A stretch of DNA of 64,000 nucleotides from the NCBI GenBank assembly GCA_934654475.1, contig CAKUFZ010000004.1, forward strand, positions 56,138-120,137, written 5' to 3'. The notes below the pieces were generated by a model, which saw only the letters and a list, made by a program, of their open reading frames with translations, made no database searches and was not told the DNA's origin. This stretch comes from an uncultured Coriobacteriales bacterium. Lineage in GTDB: Bacteria; Actinomycetota; Coriobacteriia; Coriobacteriales; UMGS124. Every line of letters begins with the position of its first letter. Positions within the stretch are counted from its first letter, which is position 1. The translations under genes were made by a program, and so were the position numbers. Of this stretch, positions 34,114-42,984 are shown piece after piece.

Positions 34114-34845
34114 ATGTATAAGGCGATTTTTTTCGACCTGGACGGAACGCTTCTGTCCATGGACCTCAAAGAGTTCCTCGAGCACTACCTGCACCTGGTG
34201 GGCGCGTTCTTCCAGACCAAGGGCTACGACGGCAAGCAGGTGTGCGACGGCATCATGAAGAACTTGGAGGCCATGCTTGCCGGCAGCAAGGACCACACCA
34301 CCAACGAGGAGCGCTTCTGGGCGGGCTTCCCTGGCTACATGAGCCAGACCTACGGGCAGTCGGCCCCCTGGGAGGAGCTGTTCGAGGAGTTCTACACGAC
34401 CTGGTTCGGCAAGCTTGAGGAAAAGACGCAGACGGCACCCCTCGCGGCGAAGGTCGTGGCGCGCCTGCACGAGAAGGGCTACCGCCTCATACTGGCGACG
34501 AACCCGGTCTTCCCCGCAATGTGCACCGCGCAGCGCCTCGCCTGGACAGGCGTGGACCCCGCGTTCTTCGAGCGTGTGACGTCGTACGAGAACAGCCGTT
34601 TCGCCAAGCCGGACCCCCGCTACTACCAGGAGAATCTTGAGGTCTGCGGCCTTTGCGCCAACGAGGTCCTCATGGTGGGCAACGACACGCGCGACGACGG
34701 CGTTGCCAGCGCCGCGGGCATGGACGTCTACATCGTGACCGACTGCCTCGTCGAGCATGAAAAAGGCAGCATGCCGCTCGACACGCTGCCCCATGGCACG
34801 ATGGAAGATTTCGCCGCCTACGTCGAGACCCTGCCCGAGGTGTAG
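34114..34845 (+). CDS. HAD-superfamily hydrolase
   Basis: A 243-residue phosphatase-like protein. Motif I FFDLDGTLL with the nucleophile Asp, motif II ILATNP, motif III Lys in KPDPRYY, motif IV VGNDTRDD. A helical cap between motifs I and II (about 90 residues) puts it in class I. Substrate unknown. GAAAGGGC lies upstream of the ATG at 34114. Divergent from trkH and convergent with apbE. Confidence 0.85.
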   Translation: MYKAIFFDLDGTLLSMDLKEFLEHYLHLVGAFFQTKGYDGKQVCDGIMKNLEAMLAGSKDHTTNEERFWAGFPGYMSQTYGQSAPWEELFEEFYTTWFGKLEEKTQTAPLAAKVVARLHEKGYRLILATNPVFPAMCTAQRLAWTGVDPAFFERVTSYENSRFAKPDPRYYQENLEVCGLCANEVLMVGNDTRDDGVASAAGMDVYIVTDCLVEHEKGSMPLDTLPHGTMEDFAAYVETLPEV

Positions 34846-34862
34846 CGCGGCACCCGCAAGCC

Positions 34863-35897
34863 TTATTTGTTGTCCACAAGCTGGATGGACTTGGCAAGGC
34901 CGCTCGTCACATGCACGGCGTCGTCCTTGTCGATGATGATGCCCTCGAGGTTGGGGTGCTCTTCCAAGAATGCAAGCGCACCCTCCACACCCAGGGCAAA
35001 GAGCGTCGTGGAGAAGCCGTCACCGTCGAGCGACAGGTCGCTCACGATGGTGGCGCCTCCCACGTCGGTCTTGACGGGCATGCCGTCCTCGGGGTTCAGG
35101 ATATGGTGGTAGAACACGCCGTCCTTGGTGAAGTTGCGCTCGTACAGACCGCTCGTCACGATCGACTTGCCCACCACGGGCAGCACGGCGCGCATCTTCG
35201 AGGGGGCCTTGGGGTCGCGCACGCCGATGCGCCAAGGCGTGCCGTCGGGACGCGAGCCCACGGTGAGGACGTTGCCGCCCAGGTTCACAAAAGCGCAGTC
35301 GCAGCCGTGGTCCACGAGCTCGCCGGCAAGGGCGTCGGCGATGTAGCCCTTGGCGATGCCGCCCAGGTCAAGGCGTGCAACAGGGTCGGTCAGGCGCACG
35401 GCACGGCGCTGCGGGTCGCACTCGATCATCTTCCAGCCCACATGCTTGAGAGCCTCGTCGAGCGCCTCGCGGCTCGGCACAACGGCGTTGTGGAAATCCC
35501 ACAGAGGCGTGACCGAACCCATGGTGACGTCGAAGACGCCGCCCGACGCCTCGCAGTAGGAACGCGACTTCTCGATGAGGTCGTAGGTGCGCTCGGAAAG
35601 CACCACCCACTCGCCGTGCGCGTCGTTGAGGCGCGTCACTTCCGAATCGGCACGGGTGCGGGAAAGCTTCATCTCAAACTCGATGGCCAAGTCACGGGCG
35701 GCAATCAGGGCCTCGTCGAGCTGGGCATCGGTGAGGTGCTTCGAGCCGGGAAACGCCTTGAGGCTCACCTGCGTGTTGTACACGGGCAGGATGAGCTGGC
35801 GCGCACCGTCCGGGGTCGCGCTCGGCTTCATGATGCGCACAAGCGCATCCATGTCGATGTTCTTCAGAAGATCGGCGACATTCGTTTGCTGCGACAC
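34863..35897 (-). CDS. apbE: ApbE-family FAD:protein FMN transferase, no signal peptide
   Basis: A 344-residue flavinyl transferase that attaches FMN to Thr/Ser of target proteins using FAD. Motifs: MKLSRTRADSEVTRLND, FDVTMGSVTPLWDFH, DLGGIAKGYIAD, NLGGNVLTVG and SIVTSGLYERNF. ApbE is usually an exported lipoprotein; this one starts (GTG) with a helical, charged stretch and has no signal peptide, so it should act in the cytosol. GGAGCTACC precedes the start. No flavinylated target (FMN-binding domain) is in the window. Confidence 0.88.
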   Translation of the reverse strand: MSQQTNVADLLKNIDMDALVRIMKPSATPDGARQLILPVYNTQVSLKAFPGSKHLTDAQLDEALIAARDLAIEFEMKLSRTRADSEVTRLNDAHGEWVVLSERTYDLIEKSRSYCEASGGVFDVTMGSVTPLWDFHNAVVPSREALDEALKHVGWKMIECDPQRRAVRLTDPVARLDLGGIAKGYIADALAGELVDHGCDCAFVNLGGNVLTVGSRPDGTPWRIGVRDPKAPSKMRAVLPVVGKSIVTSGLYERNFTKDGVFYHHILNPEDGMPVKTDVGGATIVSDLSLDGDGFSTTLFALGVEGALAFLEEHPNLEGIIIDKDDAVHVTSGLAKSIQLVDNK

Positions 35898-36047
35898 GGT
35901 AGCTCCTCACACCATGGTTTCGACACATACGGCACTAGCATAGCCCGCCTGGCGCATCCTGGCACGCAGAAGCGCGTTTTACCCATAAAACTGCCGCGCA
36001 TCATGAAAGGCATGCATGCGTACCTGGCCACATGCAGCGGCGCCACG

Positions 36048-36593
36048 TCAGTACTCGATGCCCTCGCGAGCCGCGACGCCGTGCTGGTAAGGGTGGCGTT
36101 CACAGGAGAAGCGCGTGAGGTAGTCGGCCGCTTCAGCCACAAAGTCAGGCAGACTGTGCCCCGTGACAACCGCCTCGCAGCGATCGGCGCCTGCCGCCCA
36201 GGCCAGGACTTCACGCAAGCGGCTCTCGTCGAGCAGGCCTGCGCGCAGGGCGTCGAGCACCTCGTCGAGCACGAGCAGGCTGCCCTCACAGGCCGCCGGC
36301 CCCCCGGCAGGCACGCTCACGAGCCCGAACGCACGCCTCAGGTTGTCGTCGTGCAAGGCGCGCGAAGCCGCCTTCTCCTCATCGCTCATCCGAAACGTGA
36401 ACTTGGCGAGCGCCCCGTCGCTCAGCACCGCCTCAACGCCTGGCAGCCCTTTGAGCAGGGAGATCTCTGAAGAGGAGCCATCCTTCAAGAACTGCACGAC
36501 AACGACGCGCCAGCCGGCTGCCGCAGCGCGCACCACAAGGCCCATCGCCGCGCACGTCTTGCCCTTGCCGTCGCCCCAGTACGCGTGCAGCAT
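36048..36593 (-). CDS. cobO: Cob(I)yrinic acid a,c-diamide adenosyltransferase
   Basis: A 181-residue CobA/CobO/BtuR enzyme making adenosylcobalamin. Motifs: P-loop YWGDGKGKTCAAMG, QFLKDGSSSE, LLVLDEVLDAL and the C-terminal QHGVAAREGIEY. It lies 3 bases after the MBL-fold gene. No other cobalamin genes and no cobalamin riboswitch were seen nearby. Confidence 0.93.
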   Translation of the reverse strand: MLHAYWGDGKGKTCAAMGLVVRAAAAGWRVVVVQFLKDGSSSEISLLKGLPGVEAVLSDGALAKFTFRMSDEEKAASRALHDDNLRRAFGLVSVPAGGPAACEGSLLVLDEVLDALRAGLLDESRLREVLAWAAGADRCEAVVTGHSLPDFVAEAADYLTRFSCERHPYQHGVAAREGIEY

Positions 36594-36596
36594 CGC

Positions 36597-37466
36597 CTAG
36601 CCCCTCTCCCCCGCGCATGCGGAAACCTCGTCGCCGGCGTCCCCCGCGCAAGCGTCCTCGCCGACCGCAGGGGCTCCATGACAAGCGCCCTCACCACAGG
36701 CGCCCTCGCCGGCCGCAGCGGCCGCACCGACGCCGTAGCAATCGAGCTCGCCGGCCAGGTAAGCGCAGCCGCCCCAGCGTGTGCGCACGCACTCGAGCAG
36801 ATCCTCCCGGCACCCGTAAAACGGCAGATGGGTGAGCACGAGCGTGCCGGGATTGACCCTGCGTGCCAGCTCGGCCACGTCGTCGGCGTTCATGTGGCCC
36901 GGAGCCTCACCCGAAGTGGGCGGATAGAGGCTGCACTCGGCAAGCAGCAGGTCAGCGCCCTGGCTGAATTCAACGAGGTCTTCCGTCAACGCACCGTCGG
37001 CCGTGTACACGAGCACGTCGCCCGTGTGCCTGCCCACAAGGCGCATGGCAAGGCACTCGACGGGGTGGCGCGTACGCATGAAGTCGATGTCGATGTCGCC
37101 AATGGAAAGCCGCTCGCCGGCCTCGATGGCATGGCTGGCACAGCCGTTGTCCGCCTTGCCAACGCGCTCCAGATCAGGCGTGCTTGCCGGCGCATAAAAG
37201 TGCAGCGTGTTCGCAGTGGTACCGAGAATCCGCTGGATGATGCGGCCGTGCACGAGCACGCCGGCGTCGCTTGCATGGTCGGGGTGCCAATGCGAGATGA
37301 CCACATGGTCAAGACTCTCAAGCGCACAGACGCGCTGCAGCGACGAGGCGACCCCGGCCCCGCAGTCAAGAAGAACGCGCGTCTGGCCCTCCTGCACGAG
37401 ATATCCCGAGCAGGCCTCGCCCACACGGCCCACACCCCCGGCTCGACCGATGACCGTCAGTTCCAT
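36597..37466 (-). CDS. Metallo-beta-lactamase-fold hydrolase
   Basis: A 289-residue protein with the zinc motif ISHWHPDHASD, the later LLAECSLYP and THLPFYG. The pattern fits RNase Z-like and phosphodiesterase-like MBL proteins; substrate unknown. The last about 45 residues are a Gly/Ala/Glu/Cys low-complexity tail (GEGACGEGACHG) outside the fold. The ATG at 37466 follows GAGGAGTTTGC. Forms a pair with cobO. Confidence 0.82.
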   Translation of the reverse strand: MELTVIGRAGGVGRVGEACSGYLVQEGQTRVLLDCGAGVASSLQRVCALESLDHVVISHWHPDHASDAGVLVHGRIIQRILGTTANTLHFYAPASTPDLERVGKADNGCASHAIEAGERLSIGDIDIDFMRTRHPVECLAMRLVGRHTGDVLVYTADGALTEDLVEFSQGADLLLAECSLYPPTSGEAPGHMNADDVAELARRVNPGTLVLTHLPFYGCREDLLECVRTRWGGCAYLAGELDCYGVGAAAAAGEGACGEGACHGAPAVGEDACAGDAGDEVSACAGERG

Positions 37467-37680
37467 GCAAACTCCTCCTCTTGTTTTCACGAATTGCAAG
37501 CGCCGCCAGGCGCACCCAGACGCCTGCATATGCGAGACTGCGACCACCCGCGCGACACGCGCGTCATAAACGTCGCAAGGCCACGTAAACTCACGCACAT
37601 GCAGGACCTCAACCGTCCGCACAATGTGCACCGTCACCCACCGCGAACATCCATACAAACAAAATCGCAGGCAACATGCC

Positions 37681-38448
37681 TTATCCGCGCGACGCCGCCA
37701 GCAACTCCTGCGTATAGGCGTCAACCGGCGCGGAAAGCACCTGAGACGCCGGGCCTTGCTCCACCAGCTTGCCTTCGTGCAGCACCGCCACATCGTCGGC
37801 CATATACGCCACAACGCCCATATCATGGCTGATAAAGAGATATGAACATCCCAGGTCGTCCTGAAGTTCGCGCAAAAGGTTGAGCACCTGGGCCTGTACG
37901 GAGACGTCCAAGGCGCTCGTCGGCTCGTCGCACACCACCACGGCAGGCCTTCCCACCAGGGCGCGCGCAATCGCGACGCGCTGGCACTGCCCGCCCGACA
38001 GCTCGCCGGTCTTGCGGTCGGCGATGTCGGTCGCCAGGCCCACACGTTCGAGCATCTCAAGAACAGCCCGCTCGCGCGCCTTCGCGTCGAGACCGGCAGG
38101 CAGGGCGTCAAGCGGTTCGGCGACGGCGCGCGCAACGGTGTAGCGAGGGTCGAGCGAGGCGGCGCAGTCCTGAAAGACAAACTGCACGTCGCGACGAAAT
38201 TCCTTGAACTGCCTGCGGTCGAGGCGCGGAAGGGCGCGACCCTTGTAGAAGACCTCGCCCTCGCCAGGAACAAGCATGCCGCCCAGGATGTCGCCCAACG
38301 TCGACTTGCCCGAACCCGACTCGCCTATGACGCCCAAGGTCTTACCGGGATGCAACGCCACGCTCACGCCGTCAAGCGCGCGCACGCTGCGGGCGCCGTG
38401 GCCGAAAACATGCCCAAGGCCGACGCCTTGCACGATCGGGTCGCTCAT
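37681..38448 (-). CDS. ABC importer ATPase, OppF/DppF type
   Basis: A 255-residue ATPase: Walker A GESGSGKST, Q-loop FVFQDCAAS, signature LSGGQCQR, Walker B VVVCDEPTSALD, H-loop ISHDMG. It pairs with the ATPase encoded just upstream (4-base ATGA overlap). Last gene of the binding protein-permease-ATPase-ATPase operon. It lacks the usual C-terminal oligopeptide-type Cys motif, which fits its short length. Confidence 0.92.
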   Translation of the reverse strand: MSDPIVQGVGLGHVFGHGARSVRALDGVSVALHPGKTLGVIGESGSGKSTLGDILGGMLVPGEGEVFYKGRALPRLDRRQFKEFRRDVQFVFQDCAASLDPRYTVARAVAEPLDALPAGLDAKARERAVLEMLERVGLATDIADRKTGELSGGQCQRVAIARALVGRPAVVVCDEPTSALDVSVQAQVLNLLRELQDDLGCSYLFISHDMGVVAYMADDVAVLHEGKLVEQGPASQVLSAPVDAYTQELLAASRG

Positions 38449-39299
38449 CGCCCCTCCTCCCTTGGCTCTGAAGCCGCCTCCGCCTCGTCATATTCAGGCA
38501 GGCGCACGTCTCGAGGCATGCCCACATGCGGCACGGCCGACAAAAGCGCCTGCGTGTAGGGATGGCTGGGATGCGCGAGCACACGGGCTGCCTGCCCGCG
38601 CTCAACCACACGGCCCTTGCGCATGACGATTGCAGAGTTGCAGGTACGACGCACAAGCGGAAGGTCGTGGCTCACCATGAGCAGGGCGGCGCCCCTCTCG
38701 GCGCACACGCGCTGCAGCAAGGAGGCGACCTGGGTGCGCGTCACGGCGTCAAGCGCGGCGGTGGGCTCATCGGCCACCACAAGTTCAGGGGAGCTCATGA
38801 GCGCCATGGCGATGTTGACGCGCTGGCGCATGCCGCCGGAAAGCTGCCCGGGGTAGCTTTCGAGCACCCGGGCGGCATCGGCGATGCCCACGGCGCCCAG
38901 CAGCTCGACGGCACGCTCTTTCGCCTCGGCACGGCTCACCTTGTGCCAGGTACGGTACCCATCGGTTATCTGTGCGAGCACTTTGAGGCCGGGATGCAGG
39001 TAGCTCACCGAATTCTGAGGCACATAGCCCACATGGCAGCCAAGAAGACCGCGCAGCTGCGCCGCCCCGCACGCCATGGGGTCTTGGCCAAGAAGGGATA
39101 CCTTGCCTGCGGCCATATGCACACCTTCGGGCAAAAGACCCAGGCAGGCACGGGCAAAAAGCGTCTTGCCGGCACCCGACTCGCCCACGACGCCCACACG
39201 TGCACCAGTCGGCACGCACAGGTCCACGCCATCGACAAGCACGCGGCCGTCCCTGTCGAGGATGCGTACGCCCTCGGCCTTTACGACGTCGTCACTCAC
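38445..39299 (-). CDS. ABC importer ATPase, OppD/DppD type
   Basis: A 284-residue ATPase: Walker A GESGAGKTL, Q-loop YVPQNSVSYLHP, signature LSGGMRQR, Walker B VVADEPTAALD, H-loop VSHDLP, then HPSHPYTQALLSAVP, the oligopeptide-type C-terminal motif. GTG at 39299 overlaps the permease stop (GTGA). The frame is open to 39953, but the extra part is an antisense-type shadow of the permease. Confidence 0.92.
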   Translation of the reverse strand: MSDDVVKAEGVRILDRDGRVLVDGVDLCVPTGARVGVVGESGAGKTLFARACLGLLPEGVHMAAGKVSLLGQDPMACGAAQLRGLLGCHVGYVPQNSVSYLHPGLKVLAQITDGYRTWHKVSRAEAKERAVELLGAVGIADAARVLESYPGQLSGGMRQRVNIAMALMSSPELVVADEPTAALDAVTRTQVASLLQRVCAERGAALLMVSHDLPLVRRTCNSAIVMRKGRVVERGQAARVLAHPSHPYTQALLSAVPHVGMPRDVRLPEYDEAEAASEPREEGR

Positions 39300-41086
39300 A
39301 GCGACCCCCTCCCGAGCATGCGGTCGTTCAAGGCGTCGCCCACAAGGTTCCAGCCAAGGGTGGCCGCCATGAGCAGCGCGCCGGGCGCCACCGCGAGCGC
39401 AGGGTGCAGCGTGACGTAGGGCAGCGCCTCGGAGAGCATGTAGCCCCAGCTCGCCATGGGAGGCTGCACGCCCAGGCCCAAGAAGGAAAGGGACGCCTCG
39501 AGCAGCATGGCCGAGCCGATGCGCGCCGTAAGCTGCGTGAGCAGGATGGGAGCCACATTGGGCAGGATGTGACGCACAAGCACGGCAGGCGTGCTCAGGC
39601 CCGCCACGCGCGCGGCCTTGACGTAGAGCCCCGAGGCAACCTCGAGCGTGACCTGGCAGGTCAGACGGGCAAACACCGGCACCATGAACACGGCGACGGC
39701 CACGAGCACGCTCGTGAGGCCGCGCCCCAGCACAAGCACAAGCACCATGGCAAGAAGGATGCCCGGGAAAGACATGAGCGCATCGGTCAGGCGCATGATG
39801 ACGGTGCGCACCCTCGATGAGCCCATGGCGGCCAAGGCGCCCAAGCCCGCGCCCACGAGGGCTCCGAGCACGACCGACCCCACGCCCACCGCCAGCGCAG
39901 GCACCGCTGCCGCCATGCACCGCGACAAGACGTCGCGCCCAAACTGGTCGCACCCAAAGGGATGCTCAAGGCTGGGAAGCGCAAACCGGGCGGTCAGGTC
40001 CATGGCAGAGATGTCATAGGGGGTCCACGCGAGACTCACGAGGCCCATCGCGGCAACGAAGCCCACGAGCACAAGGCCCACGACAAGCGAGACGAGACCG
40101 CGGCGGCCCCGAGGCTTCCCCACAGACTTGCCCGCCCCCGAGGTGGCAGACGCCCCCCTGCCCGCGGCGCGCACGGTAAGAAGGTCGACAAGCAGGTTCA
40201 CCATGACGACGGCCACCGTCACAAACACGACGATGCCCTGCACGAGCATGACGTCGCGCTGCTCGACCGCCCCGAGGAGCAGGTTGCCCAAGCCAGGCAG
40301 GGCAAACACGCGCTCGATGGCAGCCGTGCCGCCCACAAGCTTCGCCATCTGGATGCCCGCAACCGTGATGGGCGCCGACAGCGACGCGCGCAGCACGTAC
40401 GTCACCGTCGCACGCATGCGCGTAAGGCCTTTCACCTGCGTCGCAAGCATGTATTCCTGCTGCAGCGCGTCCATGACGGAGGAGCGCACCGTGCGGATAA
40501 GCACGCCGAGTTCCCCGCAGGCAAGCACAAGGGCGGGCAACGTGAGGCTGCGGACACAGCCCGCCGGGTCCTGAGTGAGCGGGACATAACCGCTCACGGG
40601 GAACCACCCCAGGTTAGCGGCGAAGAACAGCATACACACAACGGCAAGCCAGAACCCCGGCACGGCGCTTGCCAGCTGCATGAGCGTGCGCGACACAACG
40701 TCCACCACGCCTCCGGGGCGCATGGCGCTGGCGACGCCGAGCACGCACGACACCGCAAGCGCGACCGCGGTGGCATACACCGCAAGCAGCAGCGTCACGG
40801 GCAGCGTCTGCGCAATGACCTGCCACACGGGTGCGCCGTATGTGCGCGAGGTGCCCCAGTCGCCCGTGAGCACCCCGCATATCCAGGAGACATATTGCTC
40901 GGGAAGGGAGCGGTCGAGGCCCATCGACTCGCGGAGCTGCTGCAAGGCCTGCGGCGTGGCGTCGGTGCCCAGCACGAGCGTCGCGGTGTCGCCAGGCACC
41001 ACATGCAGTGCCGCAAACGTGAGCAGCGACACGACAAAGAGCACGGCCAGCGCCGCTCCGCACCTTCCCGCCAGCGTCTTGGCCAT
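39296..41086 (-). CDS. Fused DppB-DppC-type ABC permease
   Basis: A 596-residue protein that joins two permeases normally made separately. Residues 1 to about 310 are DppB-like (VSLLTFAALHVVPGD, YMLATQVKGL, FALPGLGNLLLGAV); about 25 basic and Gly-rich residues link to a DppC-like half (HPFGCDQFGRDVLSRCM, YVKAARVAGLS, EASLSFLGLGVQPP). About 12 membrane segments in total. The frame is open throughout. GGGAGGCGAGC precedes the ATG at 41086. Substrate is a peptide, nickel or similar small ligand. Confidence 0.9.
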   Translation of the reverse strand: MAKTLAGRCGAALAVLFVVSLLTFAALHVVPGDTATLVLGTDATPQALQQLRESMGLDRSLPEQYVSWICGVLTGDWGTSRTYGAPVWQVIAQTLPVTLLLAVYATAVALAVSCVLGVASAMRPGGVVDVVSRTLMQLASAVPGFWLAVVCMLFFAANLGWFPVSGYVPLTQDPAGCVRSLTLPALVLACGELGVLIRTVRSSVMDALQQEYMLATQVKGLTRMRATVTYVLRASLSAPITVAGIQMAKLVGGTAAIERVFALPGLGNLLLGAVEQRDVMLVQGIVVFVTVAVVMVNLLVDLLTVRAAGRGASATSGAGKSVGKPRGRRGLVSLVVGLVLVGFVAAMGLVSLAWTPYDISAMDLTARFALPSLEHPFGCDQFGRDVLSRCMAAAVPALAVGVGSVVLGALVGAGLGALAAMGSSRVRTVIMRLTDALMSFPGILLAMVLVLVLGRGLTSVLVAVAVFMVPVFARLTCQVTLEVASGLYVKAARVAGLSTPAVLVRHILPNVAPILLTQLTARIGSAMLLEASLSFLGLGVQPPMASWGYMLSEALPYVTLHPALAVAPGALLMAATLGWNLVGDALNDRMLGRGSL

Positions 41087-41125
41087 GCTCGCCTCCCATA
41101 CAGTTCTCAGCCCCGCACAATTGCA

Positions 41126-41165
41126 TGCGAGGGCCCTGCGCGCCCGGCGCACACAAGCCCTCACA
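41126..41165 (-). promoter_or_regulatory. Intercistronic hairpin after the binding-protein gene
   Basis: An imperfect stem (41126-41134 with 41157-41165, one mismatch) with a GCGC-rich inner part. Such hairpins after binding-protein genes often protect or attenuate the mRNA so that binding protein exceeds permease. Confidence 0.4.
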
Positions 41166-41181
41166 CCACGCACGACAGCTG

Positions 41182-42783
41182 TTAGGCCTGCAGCTTCACG
41201 TCTTTGAACTCGTAGATGTCAATAGGATACTGCACAAAGCCCTCGAGCTCGGCGTCAGCCAGATACACCATCACCGGAGACTGGATGTACAGCGCGGGCA
41301 CGTCTTGGGCGAGCTGCTCCTGAATCTGGCGCACGTCCTCGGCACGCTTCTCCTCGTCAAGCTGGCCGCGATAGTCGGCGATGAGGCCGTCCACCACGTC
41401 GCTGGAGTAATTGAAGTAGTTCTCCGAGCTCTCCGAACCATAGCGGGCCAGCAGCGTGATGGGGTCGAGGCGGCCGGTGTGACCCACGACGGTAAGGTCG
41501 TACACGCGGCCGGTGTACACCTCGTCGAGCCACGTGGCCCACTCGACGATCTCGACGTTGCAGGTGATGCCGACCTTGCCCAGGGCGTCGGCGATGATCT
41601 GGCCGGCGTTGACGTACTCCTTGTAGCTCTTGGGCAGACGCATGGAGAACGTCAGCTCCTCGGCGGAGTAGCCGCATTCCTCAAGCAGGGCCTTTGCCGC
41701 ATCGGGGTCGTAGGCATACGTGTCGTTGCAGTCCACGTATCCCGTGAAGCTCGGCGGGAAGTGCGAGCCGATCTTCTTGCCGTAGCCCCACCACACAGCC
41801 TCGATGAGGGCGTCCTTGTCCACGGCCATGTTGATGGCCTGACGCACACGCACGTCGGCGAGGACCTCGTTGGCGCAGTTCATGGCCATGAGCTGCACGC
41901 CGTTCATGGGATACTGCATGATTTGGAAGGCCGTGTCGCCCTCAAAGGCAGCGACCTGCTCGTTTGCGGCGAGGATGAGGTCGACGTCGTGGGCGCGCAG
42001 CGAGCTGGCCTGTGTGGTGGCCTCGGGCAGCACGCGCAGCTCGACGTTGGCGATATGGGGCGCCTCCCCCCAATAGCTGGGGTTTGCCTCGAGCACCACG
42101 GACTGCTGCGGGGTCCAGGAAACCACCTTGTAGGGACCGGTGCCCACGGGCTGGTTGGCCAGCGTGTCTGCCACCGTCGTGTCGACCACGGCGCTCCAGG
42201 CATAGGCGAAGTCGGTGAGCATGGCCACGTTGAGCTCGGAGGAGGTCACCTGCACGGTGCGCTCGTCAACAGCCTCGAAGGTGTAGCCGGCATACTCGCT
42301 CTTGCGCGGCGCGGCGTCGTCCTGCAGGCGCAGGAAGGATGCCACGACGGCGTCGGCGTCGCAGGCGTTGCCGTTGGAGAACACAAGGCCCTCGCGCAGC
42401 TTGAAGGTGGCGACCAGGCCGTCCTCGGAGGTCTCCCACGACTCGGCAAGGCCGGGCACAAGCTCACCGGACGTCGTCACCTTGAGCAGCGGGTCATACA
42501 CGCTGTTCGTGACCTGGAAGGTCGCGGCGGCCGCCGTGCGATGGGGGTCGAGACCGTCGGGGTCAACCGTGATGCCCATGACGAGCTTGTCTGCCTGAGC
42601 AGGCGCGTCCTGCGAGGAGGCAGGCGCATCCGCCGCCTCAGTCGAGCCGTTCGTCTCAGTCGTGCCCGTGTCTTGCGAGCCGCACCCGGAAAGCGAGAGC
42701 AGACCGGCGCCGGCAAACAGGCTGGCACACGCAAACGCACGGCGAGACAGGAGCGTACGCGCAGATTCAGAAGCTCGGGACAT
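41182..42783 (-). CDS. Extracellular solute-binding lipoprotein, family 5
   Basis: A 533-residue binding protein for the importer. The N-terminus has Arg residues, a hydrophobic core and the lipobox SLSGC; a Thr/Ala/Ser linker follows. Family blocks: DPDGLDPHR, PLLKVTTSGELVPGLAESWE, NEVLADVRVRQAINMAVDKD and DPDAAKALLEECGYS. ATG at 42783 is used; a GTG lies one codon earlier. Ligand unknown: peptide, nickel or haem are all possible for this family, and the nearby hypAB genes make nickel worth testing. Confidence 0.9.
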   Translation of the reverse strand: MSRASESARTLLSRRAFACASLFAGAGLLSLSGCGSQDTGTTETNGSTEAADAPASSQDAPAQADKLVMGITVDPDGLDPHRTAAAATFQVTNSVYDPLLKVTTSGELVPGLAESWETSEDGLVATFKLREGLVFSNGNACDADAVVASFLRLQDDAAPRKSEYAGYTFEAVDERTVQVTSSELNVAMLTDFAYAWSAVVDTTVADTLANQPVGTGPYKVVSWTPQQSVVLEANPSYWGEAPHIANVELRVLPEATTQASSLRAHDVDLILAANEQVAAFEGDTAFQIMQYPMNGVQLMAMNCANEVLADVRVRQAINMAVDKDALIEAVWWGYGKKIGSHFPPSFTGYVDCNDTYAYDPDAAKALLEECGYSAEELTFSMRLPKSYKEYVNAGQIIADALGKVGITCNVEIVEWATWLDEVYTGRVYDLTVVGHTGRLDPITLLARYGSESSENYFNYSSDVVDGLIADYRGQLDEEKRAEDVRQIQEQLAQDVPALYIQSPVMVYLADAELEGFVQYPIDIYEFKDVKLQA

Positions 42784-42820
42784 CACAACACCTTTCTAAA
42801 GAATCAGGAGGGGGTACTAG

Positions 42821-42850
42821 CTTATCCACAAACACCCGCTGCTCGGTCAA
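42821..42850 (-). promoter_or_regulatory. Promoter of the ABC importer operon
   Basis: Leftward TTGACC (42850-42845), 18-bp spacer, GATAAG (42826-42821), about 35 bases before the lipoprotein ATG. Confidence 0.55.
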
Positions 42851-42898
42851 GTCTTCGCAAAACCACCCTCACCGCACCTAATCACCGCTTTGATAGAC

Positions 42899-42948
42899 CT
42901 TTGGCGGCACGCAAACGGTTGCCTTACCCGTCGTGCGTGCCGCCAAAG
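42899..42948 (-). terminator. Hairpin after topA
   Basis: A perfect 14-bp stem (42899-42912 with 42935-42948) with a 22-nt loop, 36 bases after topA. It has no T-run on the leftward strand, so it may be a processing or stability hairpin. Confidence 0.5.
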
Positions 42949-42984
42949 GGTCAGCGCGTCATATGTGCAAGGACCTTGCGAAGC

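Noticed and set aside
37467..37680. Cobalamin riboswitch upstream of the MBL-cobO pair.
   Set aside because: No B12-box-like sequence or suitable fold was seen.
38445..39953. A 502-codon reading of the OppD-like gene.
   Set aside because: The first 218 codons overlap the permease gene and lack any domain; GTG at 39299 gives a normal-length ATPase with stop-start overlap.
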